This document shows, piece after piece, positions 27,026-37,253 of a stretch of 64,000 nucleotides of DNA. The notes under the pieces were generated by a model. It was not told the origin of the DNA and made no database searches. It was given only the letters and a program-made list of their open reading frames with translations. Within the stretch, counting starts at the first letter, position 1. The number at the start of each line of letters is the position of its first letter. Origin of the DNA: Pseudomonas parakoreensis (lineage in GTDB: Bacteria > Pseudomonadota > Gammaproteobacteria > Pseudomonadales > Pseudomonadaceae); contig NZ_BQHY01000016.1 in the NCBI RefSeq assembly GCF_021602155.1, positions 62,001 through 126,000 on the forward strand, in the 5' to 3' direction. The position numbers and the translations under genes were made by a program.

Positions 27026-27946
27026 ATGCGCAAGTTATCCACAGCACTGACGATAGGCCTGCTGGCTCTGGGCAGCGCGTCGGCATTTGCCGAGCAAAGC
27101 TGCGAAACGGTGAAAATGGCCGACCCGGGTTGGAGTGACATCGCCGCGACCAACGCCATCACCGGGTTTCTGCTGGACGGCATGGGCTACAAGGCCAAGG
27201 TCGACACCCTCGCGGTACCGATCACATTCGGCGGTCTGAAGGACGGCCAGGTGGATGTCTTTCTCGGCAACTGGATGCCGGCGCAGCAGGGCTTCTACGA
27301 CAAGTTCGTCGCCACCGGTGACGTCACGCAACTGGCGAAGAACCTCGACGGCACCGAGTTCACCCTCGCTGTTCCGGATTACGTGTGGGACGCCGGTGTG
27401 CATAACTTTGCCGACCTGAACCAATACGCGGACAAATTCGACAAGAAAATCTACGGCATCGGTTCCGGCGCGCCCGCGAACATTTCGCTGCAGGAAATCA
27501 TCAAGAAAAACGACTTCAACCTTGGTCAGTGGAAGCTGATCGAATCCAGCGAACAAGCGATGCTCGCCGAAGTCTCGCGGGCCGTGAAGAAGCAGAAATT
27601 CGTCACCTTCCTCGGCTGGACCCCGCACCCGATGAACGTGCAGCTGAAGATGCATTACCTCAAGGGCGGCGAGAAGTATTTCGGCGACACCGGCAGCGTC
27701 TACACCCTGACGCGCAAGGGCTACGCCGAGGCTTGCCCGAACGTGGGCAAGTTGCTGACCAACCTGTCGTTCACTCAGGACATGGAGAACAGCATCATGG
27801 CCGAGGTGGTGAACAAGAAAGTCAGCAATGCCGATGCGGTGAAGGCATGGATCAAGGCCAATCCGGCGGTGCTGGACAAGTGGCTGGAGGGGGTGAAGAC
27901 CGTGGACGGCAAGGATGCTTTGCCAGCGGTGAAGGCCAAACTCTGA
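27026..27946 (+). CDS. choX: Choline ABC transporter substrate-binding protein
   Basis: This periplasmic protein binds choline, and in this setting possibly choline-O-sulfate or its hydrolysis product, for an ABC importer. The 306-residue product has a signal peptide (LALGSASAFA) and the ChoX/OpuAC fold. Family features include VKMADPGWSDIAATN, the aromatic cage segments (FLGNWMP, FLGWTPHPMN) and the disulfide-type Cys pair near the ends. AAGGGGAAG precedes the ATG. No permease or ATPase is adjacent, so it probably works with components encoded elsewhere. It is co-transcribed with betC. Confidence 0.9.
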   Translation: MRKLSTALTIGLLALGSASAFAEQSCETVKMADPGWSDIAATNAITGFLLDGMGYKAKVDTLAVPITFGGLKDGQVDVFLGNWMPAQQGFYDKFVATGDVTQLAKNLDGTEFTLAVPDYVWDAGVHNFADLNQYADKFDKKIYGIGSGAPANISLQEIIKKNDFNLGQWKLIESSEQAMLAEVSRAVKKQKFVTFLGWTPHPMNVQLKMHYLKGGEKYFGDTGSVYTLTRKGYAEACPNVGKLLTNLSFTQDMENSIMAEVVNKKVSNADAVKAWIKANPAVLDKWLEGVKTVDGKDALPAVKAKL

Positions 27947-27963
27947 TCCAGTCCAACCCGCTT

Positions 27964-28099
27964 CTTGTAGTGAGGGGATTTATCCCCGATGGGCCGCAAA
28001 GCGGCCCTTAAATCTGAATTCACGGTATGTCAGATCTACCGCGACTAGTGGATTCAGGGCTGCTTCGCAGCCCATCGGGGATAAATCCCCTCACCACAA
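27964..28099. repeat. Inverted repeat, family E (two arms)
   Basis: TTGTAGTGAGGGGATTTATC and its complement at the right end enclose about 90 bases, with a second, inner complementary pair (GGGCCGC/GCAGCCC region). It lies between choX and the SulP gene and is the only copy of this family in the window. Confidence 0.8.
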
Positions 28100-28150
28100 T
28101 GACCGTACTGTCCTGTTAGGCTTTACCTGAAACCCCAACCGCGAGGACCC

Positions 28151-29719
28151 ATGGCCCTGCCCAGTCGCCACTCACTTTTCCCCTTCCTGACCTGGCTGCC
28201 GCGGCAAACCCGCGCCAGCGTCGGCCGGGATCTGGTCGTTGGCCTCAGCGGTGCCATTCTCGCGCTACCGCAGTCAATTGCCTACGCGCTGATCGCCGGC
28301 CTGCCCCCGGAATACGGCCTCTACGCCGCGATCATCCCGGTGCTGATCGCCTGTCTGTGGGGTTCGTCGTGGCATCTGATTTGCGGCCCAACCGCAGCGA
28401 TCTCGATTGTGCTTTACGCCAGCGTCAGTCCCTTGGCCGTGCCCGCGTCGCAGGACTACATCACGCTGATTCTGCTGCTGACCTTCCTTGCGGGAATTTT
28501 TCAGTGGCTGCTGGGGTTGCTGCGCTTCGGCGCTTTGGTGAATTTTGTCTCGCATTCAGTGGTGCTCGGTTTCACCCTCGGCGCGGCAGTCGTGATTGCC
28601 ATCGGCCAGTTACCCAATCTGCTGGGGCTGGATCTGCCGGCCAAAGCCACTGCGCTGGCCAGTCTGATGGATTTGTTGAACCACCTCAGGGCTGTGGATA
28701 AAGCCTCTTTGCTGCTCGGCCTGGCCACCGTGGTGGTTGGCGTGGTGCTGAAACAACTGCTGCCACGCTGGCCGACGTTGTTGATTACGTTGGTGTTGGC
28801 CAGCCTGCTGGTGTGGCTGTGGCCATCAATGTTCAGCCATGTACATCGGGTCAGCGCCTTTGTCGGGCGCTTGCCGCCGTTCAGTGGCTTGCCACTGGAT
28901 CTGGACCTGATCCTGCGCTTGCTGCCGAGCGCGGTGGCGGTGGGCATGCTCGGGCTGGTCACCAGTCTGTCGATTGCCCGTTCGATTGCCGCGCGTTCGC
29001 AGCAGTTGCTCGATGCCAATCAGGAAGTCCGCGCGCAGGGTTTGTCGAACATCGTCGGGGCGTTCTTTTCCGGATCGCTGTCAGCCGGCTCGTTCACCCG
29101 CTCGGGCCTGAGTTACGAAGCGGGTGCCTGCTCGCCGCTGGCCGGGGTGTTTTCGGCGATCTGGGTCGCGCTGTTCGCGATTTTCGGCGCCGGGCTGATT
29201 TCGCACATTCCCATTCCCGCCATGGCCGGGAGCATTCTGCTGATTGCCTGGGGTTTGGTGGATCATCGCGGGATCCGCTCATTGCTTCGAGTCAGCCGCG
29301 CCGAGTTCGTGGTCATGGCGCTGACCTGCCTCGCTACGCTGCTGCTGGAATTGCAGACAGCAATCTATGCCGGAGTGCTGGCGTCGCTGTTCTTCTACCT
29401 CAAGCGCACCTCGCAACCGCGAGTGCAGCATTGGCGCGAGGGTGAGGAGGACGTGCTGCGGGTCGGCGGCTCGATCTTCTTTGGCGCCAGCCATTACCTG
29501 CAAGTGCGCCTGCAGCGGCTGCACGGCACGCGGGTGGTGATCGAAGCGCAGCAGATCAACTTCATCGATTACTCGGGAGTGGAAATGCTGCATCAGGAGG
29601 CGCGGCGCCTGCTGCGTCAGGATCGCAGCCTGACCCTGCGCCGGGCGCGGCCGCAGGTGGTGGAGGAATTGCGCAAGCTGGAAGGGCCGGAGAAATGCCC
29701 GATCCGGTTTGAGGACTGA
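28151..29719 (+). CDS. SulP (SLC26) family anion transporter with STAS domain
   Basis: The 522-residue protein is an inner-membrane anion transporter. The N-terminal SulP signature DLVVGLSGAILALPQSIAYALIAGLPPEYGLY starts near residue 26, about twelve helices follow, and a C-terminal STAS domain (residues about 430-520, RVVIEAQQINFIDYSGVEML) completes it. Its position after choline-sulfatase suggests sulfate as substrate (inferred; bicarbonate or other anions are possible in this family). The setting equals PA0029. GAGGACC lies before the ATG. A DnaA box occurs inside at 28693-28701. Confidence 0.9.
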   Translation: MALPSRHSLFPFLTWLPRQTRASVGRDLVVGLSGAILALPQSIAYALIAGLPPEYGLYAAIIPVLIACLWGSSWHLICGPTAAISIVLYASVSPLAVPASQDYITLILLLTFLAGIFQWLLGLLRFGALVNFVSHSVVLGFTLGAAVVIAIGQLPNLLGLDLPAKATALASLMDLLNHLRAVDKASLLLGLATVVVGVVLKQLLPRWPTLLITLVLASLLVWLWPSMFSHVHRVSAFVGRLPPFSGLPLDLDLILRLLPSAVAVGMLGLVTSLSIARSIAARSQQLLDANQEVRAQGLSNIVGAFFSGSLSAGSFTRSGLSYEAGACSPLAGVFSAIWVALFAIFGAGLISHIPIPAMAGSILLIAWGLVDHRGIRSLLRVSRAEFVVMALTCLATLLLELQTAIYAGVLASLFFYLKRTSQPRVQHWREGEEDVLRVGGSIFFGASHYLQVRLQRLHGTRVVIEAQQINFIDYSGVEMLHQEARRLLRQDRSLTLRRARPQVVEELRKLEGPEKCPIRFED

Positions 29720-29740
29720 CCTGCCGGCCATACCAGACCT

Positions 29741-29835
29741 CTGTGGCGAGGGAGCTTGCTCCCGCTGGCTGCGCAGCAGCCCAAAGCCGGTTGCGGGCGC
29801 TTCGCACCCGAGCGGGAGCAAGCTTGCTCGCCACA
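29741..29835. repeat. Inverted repeat, family B (two arms)
   Basis: CTGTGGCGAGGGAGCTTGCT and its complement are separated by about 50 bases. This is the second copy of the 12421-12514 element, again between convergent genes. Confidence 0.85.
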
Positions 29836-29844
29836 AAGACTCTG

Positions 29845-30666
29845 TTATTGCGCCAACTGGCGGCGTAGCTCGGCCAATACCGGCGCCGTATCCGGACGCA
29901 CCCCGCGCCACAGGAAAAACGCCTCGGCAGCCTGTTCAGCCAGCATCCCCAGACCATCCATCGACACCGCCGCGCCATGCTCGCTGGCCCAACGGCAGAA
30001 CGCGGTCGGTTCCTTGCCGTACATCATGTCGTAGCACAGGGTCTGGCCCGGCTCGATCAAGCTTGCTGCAATCGGCGGCACGTCGCCGGTGAGGCTGGCG
30101 GAGGTGGCATTGATGATCACGTCCACCGGCTCCTGCAACCAGTCGAAACCACTGGCCGACACTGGCCCCAGATCACAGAACAACTCCGCCAGCAGCTCGG
30201 CTTTGTCCACCGTCCGATTGGCGATGATCACCGATGCCGGTTTTTCCGCCAGCAATGGCTCCAGCGCGCCGCGCACCGCGCCGCCAGCGCCGAGCAACAA
30301 AATACGTTTACCGGTCAGGCTGAACCCGGCATTCACCGTCAGGTCACGCACCAGACCGGCGCCGTCGGTGTTGTCGCCCAGCAGCGAACCGTCGGCCAGT
30401 TTGCTCAACGTGTTCACCGCACCAGCGCGTTGTGCACGGGCGGTCAGGCTGTTCGCCAGACGATAGGCCTCTTCCTTGAACGGCACGGTGACGTTGGCGC
30501 CACGACCTTCCTGGAAGAACGCCGTGGCGCAGGCACTGAAGCCGTCCAGCGGCGCCAGCAGGGTGGTGTAGTCCAGGCGCTGCCCGGTCTGTTCGGCGAA
30601 CAGTTTGTGAATCATCGGCGACTTGCTGTGGCCGATCGGGTTACCGAATACGACGTAACGATCCAT
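29845..30666 (-). CDS. aroE: Shikimate dehydrogenase (NADP+)
   Basis: It reduces 3-dehydroshikimate to shikimate in the aromatic amino acid pathway. The 273-residue product shows the N-terminal substrate motif [12 protein letters not shown], catalytic Lys in [10 protein letters not shown] near residue 65, GDNTDGAGL, the nucleotide loop [10 protein letters not shown], and the NADP-selecting NRTVDKA. The ATG at 30666 follows an in-frame TTG at 30669; the ATG is used. It lies nine bases downstream of hemF on the same strand, so the two are co-transcribed. Confidence 0.96.
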   Translation of the reverse strand: MDRYVVFGNPIGHSKSPMIHKLFAEQTGQRLDYTTLLAPLDGFSACATAFFQEGRGANVTVPFKEEAYRLANSLTARAQRAGAVNTLSKLADGSLLGDNTDGAGLVRDLTVNAGFSLTGKRILLLGAGGAVRGALEPLLAEKPASVIIANRTVDKAELLAELFCDLGPVSASGFDWLQEPVDVIINATSASLTGDVPPIAASLIEPGQTLCYDMMYGKEPTAFCRWASEHGAAVSMDGLGMLAEQAAEAFFLWRGVRPDTAPVLAELRRQLAQ

Positions 30667-30675
30667 CAACAGTCC

Positions 30676-31614
<939 letters not shown>

Positions 31615-31753
31615 CTACGCGCACGCCCCGCAGGCAGGGGGCGGCGCAAATGGGCGCGTAGCATAACACCGCAGGCAAGCGTGCCGCAGTTGACGAAGAT
31701 CAAGCAGGGGAGTTGGATAGGGGGCTTACAAACGACCCAAGGAGAGCAGGCAG

Positions 31754-32731
31754 ATGGCAAAGCGTATCCAGTTCCGTGCCCATGGCGGTCCCGAAGTGCT
31801 CGAGTATGTTGACTACCAGCCCGCCGCGCCCGGCCCGAATCAGGTCCGGGTGGCCAACAAGGCGATCGGCCTGAACTTCATCGACACCTATTACCGCAGC
31901 GGTCTGTATGCCCCGCCAGCCTTGCCGTCCGGCCTGGGCGCGGAGGGTGCCGGCATCGTCGATGCGGTGGGCAGCGACGTCACCCGGTTCAAGGTCGGCG
32001 ACCGCGTCGCCTACGGCAGCGGCCCGTTGGGTGCCTACAGCGATTTGCACACCCTGCCCGAAGCCAATCTGGTGAAGCTGCCCGACGAGATCAGCTTCGA
32101 GACCGCTGCCGGGGTCATGCTCAAGGGCCTCACCGTGCAGTATCTGCTGCGCCAGACCTATGAACTCAAGGGCGGCGAAACCATACTGTTCCACGCCGCT
32201 GCCGGGGGTGTCGGTTCGCTGGCCTGCCAATGGGCCAAAGCTCTGGGCGTGAAACTGATCGGTACGGTCAGCTCGAAGGAAAAAGCCGAACTGGCCAAGG
32301 CCAACGGCGCCTGGGCGACCATCGATTACAGCCACGAAAACGTGGCAGAGCGGGTGCTGGAGCTGACCAATGGCCAGAAAGTCCCGGTGGTGTACGACGG
32401 CGTCGGCAAGGACACCTGGCTGACCTCGCTCGACAGCGTCTCGCCGCGCGGACTGGTGGTGAGTTTCGGCAACGCCTCCGGTGCAGTGGACGGGGTCAAT
32501 CTGGGGATTCTCGCGGCCAAGGGTTCGCTGTACGTGACCCGGCCAACCCTGGCGACCTACGCCAACAACGCCGAGAACCTGCAGCGCATGGCCGACGAAC
32601 TGTTCGAGATGATCATCAGCGGTAAGCTCAAGGTTGACATCAGCCAGCGCTATCCACTGGCTGATGCGGCGAAGGCGCAGACCGAACTGTCGGCGCGACG
32701 CACCACCGGCTCGACCATCCTGCTGCCCTGA
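31754..32731 (+). CDS. qor: NADPH:quinone oxidoreductase, zeta-crystallin type
   Basis: The 325-residue cytosolic enzyme of the medium-chain dehydrogenase superfamily lacks the zinc sites of alcohol dehydrogenases. It has the quinone reductase signature near residue 130-160 (GVMLKGLTVQYLL, FHAAAGGVGSLACQWAKALG), which holds the NADPH loop. It reduces quinones by one electron in characterised homologues. The start is ATG 31754 with GGAGAGCAGG upstream. Gene order with hemF-aroE equals PA0023-PA0025. Confidence 0.93.
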   Translation: MAKRIQFRAHGGPEVLEYVDYQPAAPGPNQVRVANKAIGLNFIDTYYRSGLYAPPALPSGLGAEGAGIVDAVGSDVTRFKVGDRVAYGSGPLGAYSDLHTLPEANLVKLPDEISFETAAGVMLKGLTVQYLLRQTYELKGGETILFHAAAGGVGSLACQWAKALGVKLIGTVSSKEKAELAKANGAWATIDYSHENVAERVLELTNGQKVPVVYDGVGKDTWLTSLDSVSPRGLVVSFGNASGAVDGVNLGILAAKGSLYVTRPTLATYANNAENLQRMADELFEMIISGKLKVDISQRYPLADAAKAQTELSARRTTGSTILLP

Positions 32732-32746
32732 TCCACCTTCGGTGGC

Positions 32747-32780
32747 TTGCCAGTCAGGGTTGTAACGCCCTGGCTGGCAA
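32747..32780. repeat. Hairpin after qor
   Basis: TTGCCAGTCAGGG (32747-32759) pairs with CCCTGGCTGGCAA (32768-32780), with one mismatch. No T-run follows. It lies between the convergent qor and acyltransferase genes and could stop or protect either transcript. Confidence 0.5.
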
Positions 32781-32796
32781 CACCGTTCGAACGCGT

Positions 32797-33471
32797 TCAA
32801 CACCTCGGCAGATGACACTCCAACGGTTTCTGCACCAAATGGCCAACCGTCGCGTGATCCGGCGGTTGAACCGCCGCAAGGATTTGCCGCCATTCGGCTG
32901 ACACCACCCAGTAATCGCCGCGTGCGCGCTGTTCGATGTGCAGCGCGTTGGAGGCGATCGGCATCAGCCCGAAACGCTGGTAAAAGCGCAACTGTTGCGA
33001 TCTGCACAACGCGGTCACGCCCTTATAGCCGCGTTTGATGGCCCATTCGGTAGCGGCTGCCAACAAACCATTGACCGCGATGGGTAGCTGATGGGGGGTG
33101 TAGGAGATCAAGCGGCTGAATTCGACATGGCGCGACAGCGCCGCCGTGGGAGAAACGTGTTGCTGCGCCAGCGATACCCATTCGAACGGTGCCGGAGTCG
33201 CCCTCAATACCGCCAGCAGTTGATCGTGGCGATACAGCAGAAAGTGAGTACTGCGCGACTTTATCGCCAGTCTGGTTTCGAGCATCCGCGCCCGTGAAGT
33301 CAGCATGTAATGCTGTAGCCGAAGCCGAAATTGTCGATCGATAAACCGGTCGAACTCCTGAGTATCCGCCCCCGCCTCAAGCGTCACGATGCGACACCCG
33401 TCATGGTGACTTTTCAACGTCACCTGAAGCGCCCGCAGGTAATCCGTGAGTTGCAAATTCGTAGTGTCCAT
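32797..33471 (-). CDS. Putative acyltransferase of the GNAT / acyl-amino-acid synthase fold
   Basis: The 224-residue protein is not assigned to a named gene. Its central pattern is HVEFSRLISYTP (an ExSR-type motif as in LuxI/FeeM-like synthases), followed by a long helix and GYKGVTALCRSQQLRFYQRFGLMPI. This resembles the GNAT fold used by acyl-homoserine-lactone and long-chain N-acyl amino acid synthases. Substrate and product are unknown. GGAG precedes ATG 33471. It stands alone, convergent with qor, in a position where P. aeruginosa has no such gene as far as I recall, so it may be a later addition. Confidence 0.6.
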   Translation of the reverse strand: MDTTNLQLTDYLRALQVTLKSHHDGCRIVTLEAGADTQEFDRFIDRQFRLRLQHYMLTSRARMLETRLAIKSRSTHFLLYRHDQLLAVLRATPAPFEWVSLAQQHVSPTAALSRHVEFSRLISYTPHQLPIAVNGLLAAATEWAIKRGYKGVTALCRSQQLRFYQRFGLMPIASNALHIEQRARGDYWVVSAEWRQILAAVQPPDHATVGHLVQKPLECHLPRC

Positions 33472-33655
33472 TCTTTCTCCGCAGACCTTAACTTATCGAA
33501 GTGTTTCAAGTGCAGGGAAAGGATGGTTGCTTTTGGCAATTCCGCCACGCCAGAAAATCTGATAATCAGGTGGGAAATATCAATGAATACGGACACTTGG
33601 CGACTTTTCCGACATGGAAAACAGCGTCATTGCAGGATGAATCGCAGGCACGCGT

Positions 33656-33686
33656 AGTCTTCCTCGCCATTCAGGCGAGGAAGACT
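33656..33686. repeat. Perfect 13-bp inverted repeat upstream of tsaC's stop
   Basis: AGTCTTCCTCGCC (33656-33668) and GGCGAGGAAGACT (33674-33686) form a strong hairpin with a five-base loop. It lies 26 bases beyond the tsaC stop, in the right place to end the dprA-tsaC transcript, though there is no clear T-run. Confidence 0.6.
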
Positions 33687-33711
33687 TACGGTAAAGGTTT
33701 TCGACGCAGGA

Positions 33712-34269
33712 TCAGTCGGGACGAATGACCTTGCCGGTTGCCAGATCGCGGATCACGCTGGGGTTCTTGCGCCCCCCCAGTTGGCCGCCGAGGATCAGAT
33801 CGATCTGCCCACGGAAATACTGCTCGACGCGCAACCGCGTGCGCGCCGCCGGCCGCCCCTGCGGGTTGGCCGAAGTCGAGATCAACGGCCCGACCATCGA
33901 GCACAGATCCCGCACCTGCGGATGATCGCTGACCCGCAAAGCCACAGTGTCATGCACGCCCGTCACCCATTCCGGCAACAGGTTCTGATGCGGCACCAGC
34001 CAGGTGTTCGGCCCCGGCCAGGTGCTGGCCATGCGGTCGATCCATTCTTGCGGGAAATCTTCGAACAGGAAGTCGAACTGACGGATATTGTCAGCGACCA
34101 GGATCAGGCCCTTGTCCACCGAACGGTTCTTGATCGCCAGCAGCCGATCCACTGCCTCTTCGTTCCACGGGTCGCAACCCAGCCCCCAGACGGCTTCGGT
34201 TGGATAGGCAATCACCGCCCCGGCGCGAATCTCTCGTGCGGCTTGTTGCACACGCCAACTGTTAACCAT
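33712..34269 (-). CDS. tsaC: Threonylcarbamoyl-AMP synthase (TsaC/YrdC)
   Basis: It makes threonylcarbamoyl-AMP from threonine, bicarbonate and ATP for the t6A37 modification of tRNAs. The 185-residue product has the YrdC fold: the N-terminal [23 protein letters not shown], the [15 protein letters not shown] motif that binds nucleotide, and [11 protein letters not shown] near residue 140. GGAGAG precedes ATG 34269. It follows dprA on the same strand (55 bases), as in PA0021-PA0022. Confidence 0.95.
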   Translation of the reverse strand: MVNSWRVQQAAREIRAGAVIAYPTEAVWGLGCDPWNEEAVDRLLAIKNRSVDKGLILVADNIRQFDFLFEDFPQEWIDRMASTWPGPNTWLVPHQNLLPEWVTGVHDTVALRVSDHPQVRDLCSMVGPLISTSANPQGRPAARTRLRVEQYFRGQIDLILGGQLGGRKNPSVIRDLATGKVIRPD

Positions 34270-34324
34270 GAAAAAACTCTCCGCAAACAGGTTTTGCGCA
34301 GTTTACCGATCTTCCCTGTAAAAC

Positions 34325-35425
34325 CTAGCGTGTCCTGGCCAGCCAGCGACCGTTTTCACACACCGCACGGCCGTCCATTTCCAGTTCGGTCAGCGCCGCC
34401 AGCACTTTGGGCAACGTCCAGCCACAGCTGTCGGCCAAAGCCTCACTGGTGTGCGGCGCTGCATGCAGCAAGGTAAGCAACGGGTGTCCGGCCTCCGGCA
34501 TCTCTGTGGATAAAGGCAGCTGCTGCCAGCCGCGCAGGGCTTCGAGGATGTGTTCGATGGTTTCCACCAGCACCGCACCGTCGCGGATCAACTGGTGACA
34601 ACCACGCGCGCCGGGGTGGTGAATCGAGCCAGGAATCGCATAGACCTCGCGACCCTGTTCCGCCGCCAGTCGCGCGGTGATCAGCGAACCGCTGGCGACA
34701 CTGGCCTCGACCACCAGCACGCCAAGGGACAGACCGCTGATGATCCGGTTGCGTCGGGGAAAATTGCTCGCCGTCGGGCCGGCATCCAGGGGAAACTCTG
34801 AAAGCACCGCGCTGCCAGAGGCGATCATTGCATCGGCAAGGCGTCGATTGCGCTGTGGATAAAATTTTTCCAGTCCCGTGCCAAGCACGCCGACGGTTTG
34901 TCCGCCGACGTCCAGCGCCGCTTGATGAGCCGCCGCATCGATACCCAGCGCCAGACCACTGGTGATGACAAAACCGGCCCCGGCCAGGCTACGGGAAAAC
35001 GCTGCGGCGGTGTCCATGCCCGGACGTGAAGCGCGGCGACTGCCAACCATCGCCAGTTGCGGTTTTTCCAGAATCAGCGGATCGCCGGCCACAAACAACA
35101 GCGGTGGCGGGTCGGGAATCTGCGCCAGCAGCGCCGGGTAATCTGCTTGATCCCACATCAGCACATGCTGCTGCGGCTGCTCTAGCCAGCGCAACGCATG
35201 GCTCGCGCCATCACGCACTTCGCAACTGCGCCGAGCGTCACTGCACGCCGCCGGCAAACCCAGCGCACGCCAGGCACTGCCCGGCGCACTGATGGCTTTT
35301 GACGCCGAACCGAAGGCTTCAAGCAGCTTGGCAAAACGTTTCGGGCCGATTTCCGGCAAGCGGTGCAGGCGCAGACGCGCTTCCAGTTCCGCAGGGGAAA
35401 TGGAGGTACTGGCAGACAGCATCAT
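34325..35425 (-). CDS. dprA: DNA-processing protein DprA (Smf)
   Basis: It protects incoming single-stranded DNA and loads RecA during natural transformation. The 366-residue product has an N-terminal SAM-like helical region, a Rossmann-like domain (residues about 85-290: GSRRASRPGMDTAA, SGLALGIDAAAH, GTGLEKFYP, FPRRNRIISGLS, SGSLITARLA) and a C-terminal winged helix (TSEALADSCGWTLPKVLAALTELEMDGRAV). Two tandem ATGs begin the frame; AAGGATG precedes them. Two perfect DnaA boxes lie within it (34505, 34854). Confidence 0.94.
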   Translation of the reverse strand: MMLSASTSISPAELEARLRLHRLPEIGPKRFAKLLEAFGSASKAISAPGSAWRALGLPAACSDARRSCEVRDGASHALRWLEQPQQHVLMWDQADYPALLAQIPDPPPLLFVAGDPLILEKPQLAMVGSRRASRPGMDTAAAFSRSLAGAGFVITSGLALGIDAAAHQAALDVGGQTVGVLGTGLEKFYPQRNRRLADAMIASGSAVLSEFPLDAGPTASNFPRRNRIISGLSLGVLVVEASVASGSLITARLAAEQGREVYAIPGSIHHPGARGCHQLIRDGAVLVETIEHILEALRGWQQLPLSTEMPEAGHPLLTLLHAAPHTSEALADSCGWTLPKVLAALTELEMDGRAVCENGRWLARTR

Positions 35426-35504
35426 GGATCATCCTTGATCGTTATAAGTCCCGAACCATTCGGAACAAGCTGTGGATAACTCTGTTGGTAACTTGTTAAG
35501 CCTG

Positions 35505-36530
35505 CTAAGGATTTCGCACCTTGTCGAGCACCGCCAACGAGCGTGATGCGTTGAGTACGAGGCCGTAACTGAGCTTGTCGTAGGTGCGGAACACCATCAG
35601 CAGACCGGCCCGTTCGTCAGGAATTTTCAGCGGCTGGCCGGTGATCCGGTCACGCACGGTTTCCCCGGTTTTCATCACCACCAGCACATTGCCTTCGGCG
35701 AGGCCGTCGCGCCTGCCCTTGTTCAGGGTGACCACGTCCATTACGCCGATCTGCGTAACGCCGCGCGGCACGTCGATGATCAGTCCATTGATGTGGGTGC
35801 TCGGGGCGCTGGGCATGAAGGTCGAATTGACCGAGCGCTCTTCGCCGCTGAACAGGCGGTCGCCCAGACGCACTTCCTGAGTGGTGCGTTGCAGGGCGAG
35901 GGTGGCGACGTCGCCTTCGGTGGCGACGATTTCACCGCCACCGATATCGTCGGCGTTGATCCCCAGGAACTCCTTGGTCTGCGGGTCGGTATAGACCTTG
36001 CCCTGGCGGAAGATGCCGTACACCGGCTGGTTCGGGTCGAAATGCCCGCGAGCGAAGATTCGGTCACCGGTGCCGCTCAATACGCGCTCGGCATCGCCGG
36101 CGACGATGTACGGCGCCTTGTCGAAGTCCTCGACCTTGTCGACGATGCGGTTGCTCAGCAGAAAGCTGTTGATCGATTTCAGCGGAATGCTCGGAATGGC
36201 CTCGGCCACCGGGCTGGTGCGGATGCGTGGCGACAGCTTGATGGTGCCCCGTGACTCGCCGCGCTTGAGGGTCAGTTGCGGCTGGCCGTTGACGTAACTG
36301 AGCGTCAGCGTGTCGCCGGGGTAGATCAGGTTGGGGTTTTCAATTTGCGGATTGGCCCGCCACAGCTGTGGCCATTGCCAGGGCTCGCGCAGGTATTTGC
36401 CGGAAATGTCCCAGAGGGTGTCTCCCGAAACCACCGTGTATTGCTGTGGAAAACCATCCCTGAGTTGCACTTGCCCTTGCGCAGCCGCGGCCGTAGCCAG
36501 AAGCAGCAGGGCGAGTAGTGTTTTCCTCAT
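35505..36530 (-). CDS. Exported LysM-domain protein
   Basis: The 341-residue protein has a signal peptide ([14 protein letters not shown]). A LysM domain at residues about 30-80 ([47 protein letters not shown]) binds peptidoglycan. The long beta-rich C-terminal part has no assigned fold and ends with [19 protein letters not shown]. It is divergent from def and sits upstream of dprA on the same strand, the conserved arrangement PA0019-PA0021. The function is not known. Confidence 0.88.
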   Translation of the reverse strand: MRKTLLALLLLATAAAAQGQVQLRDGFPQQYTVVSGDTLWDISGKYLREPWQWPQLWRANPQIENPNLIYPGDTLTLSYVNGQPQLTLKRGESRGTIKLSPRIRTSPVAEAIPSIPLKSINSFLLSNRIVDKVEDFDKAPYIVAGDAERVLSGTGDRIFARGHFDPNQPVYGIFRQGKVYTDPQTKEFLGINADDIGGGEIVATEGDVATLALQRTTQEVRLGDRLFSGEERSVNSTFMPSAPSTHINGLIIDVPRGVTQIGVMDVVTLNKGRRDGLAEGNVLVVMKTGETVRDRITGQPLKIPDERAGLLMVFRTYDKLSYGLVLNASRSLAVLDKVRNP

Positions 36531-36689
36531 GCAGCGAATCCCTTTATCATGTGCGTTCGCGTGAACCGTCAGAGCCCCCGTGGCTCGCTACTGCAAATTG
36601 CATTAGCTACGCTTCACAACGGTAGCCTGCATCTTCGGACCTGCCAGGCCATCGACCCGACTTTACTCAATACGTGCAGCAATCAGCCT

Positions 36690-37196
36690 ATGGCCATTTT
36701 AAACATCCTCGAATTCCCGGACCCGCGTCTGCGTACTATCGCCAAGCCTGTGGCTGTAGTGGACGACGAAGTGCGTCAGTTGGTCGATGACATGTTTGAA
36801 ACAATGTATGAAGCGCCGGGCATCGGCCTCGCCGCGACCCAGGTCAACGTGCACAAACGTATCGTCGTGATGGACCTTTCCGAAGACCGCACCGAACCCC
36901 GGGTGTTCATCAACCCCGAGTTCGAATCGCTGACCGACGAGATGGATCAATACCAGGAAGGCTGCCTGTCGGTGCCGGGTTTCTACGAAAACGTCGACCG
37001 CCCGCAGAAGGTCAAAATCAAGGCACTGGACCGCGATGGCCAGCCTTACGAACTGATCGCCGAAGGCTTGCTCGCGGTGTGCATCCAGCACGAGTGCGAC
37101 CACCTCAATGGCAAGTTGTTCGTCGATTACCTGTCCACGCTCAAACGCGACCGGATCAAGAAGAAACTGGAAAAGCTGCACCGCCAGAACGCTTGA
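36690..37196 (+). CDS. def: Peptide deformylase
   Basis: It removes the formyl group from the N-terminal methionine of new proteins. The 168-residue product has the three family motifs GIGLAATQV (near residue 45), EGCLSVPG (about residue 90, Cys metal ligand) and [11 protein letters not shown] (HExxH, about residue 133). The start ATG 36690 gives the standard N terminus [14 protein letters not shown]; the frame is open 47 codons further up, but without homology. It is the first gene of the def-fmt-rsmB-trkA set, though a terminator separates it from fmt. Confidence 0.97.
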   Translation: MAILNILEFPDPRLRTIAKPVAVVDDEVRQLVDDMFETMYEAPGIGLAATQVNVHKRIVVMDLSEDRTEPRVFINPEFESLTDEMDQYQEGCLSVPGFYENVDRPQKVKIKALDRDGQPYELIAEGLLAVCIQHECDHLNGKLFVDYLSTLKRDRIKKKLEKLHRQNA

Positions 37197-37208
37197 TGCC
37201 CCTCTTCA

Positions 37209-37238
37209 AAGGCTTGCTGCGGCAAGCCTTTTTCTTTT
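37209..37238 (+). terminator. Intrinsic terminator between def and fmt
   Basis: AAGGCTTGC (37209-37217) pairs with GCAAGCCTT (37222-37230), followed by TTTCTTTTTA. It lies 12 bases after the def stop and 16 bases before fmt, so it attenuates rather than fully separates the two genes. Confidence 0.8.
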
Positions 37239-37253
37239 TATGAGACTCCTTTC

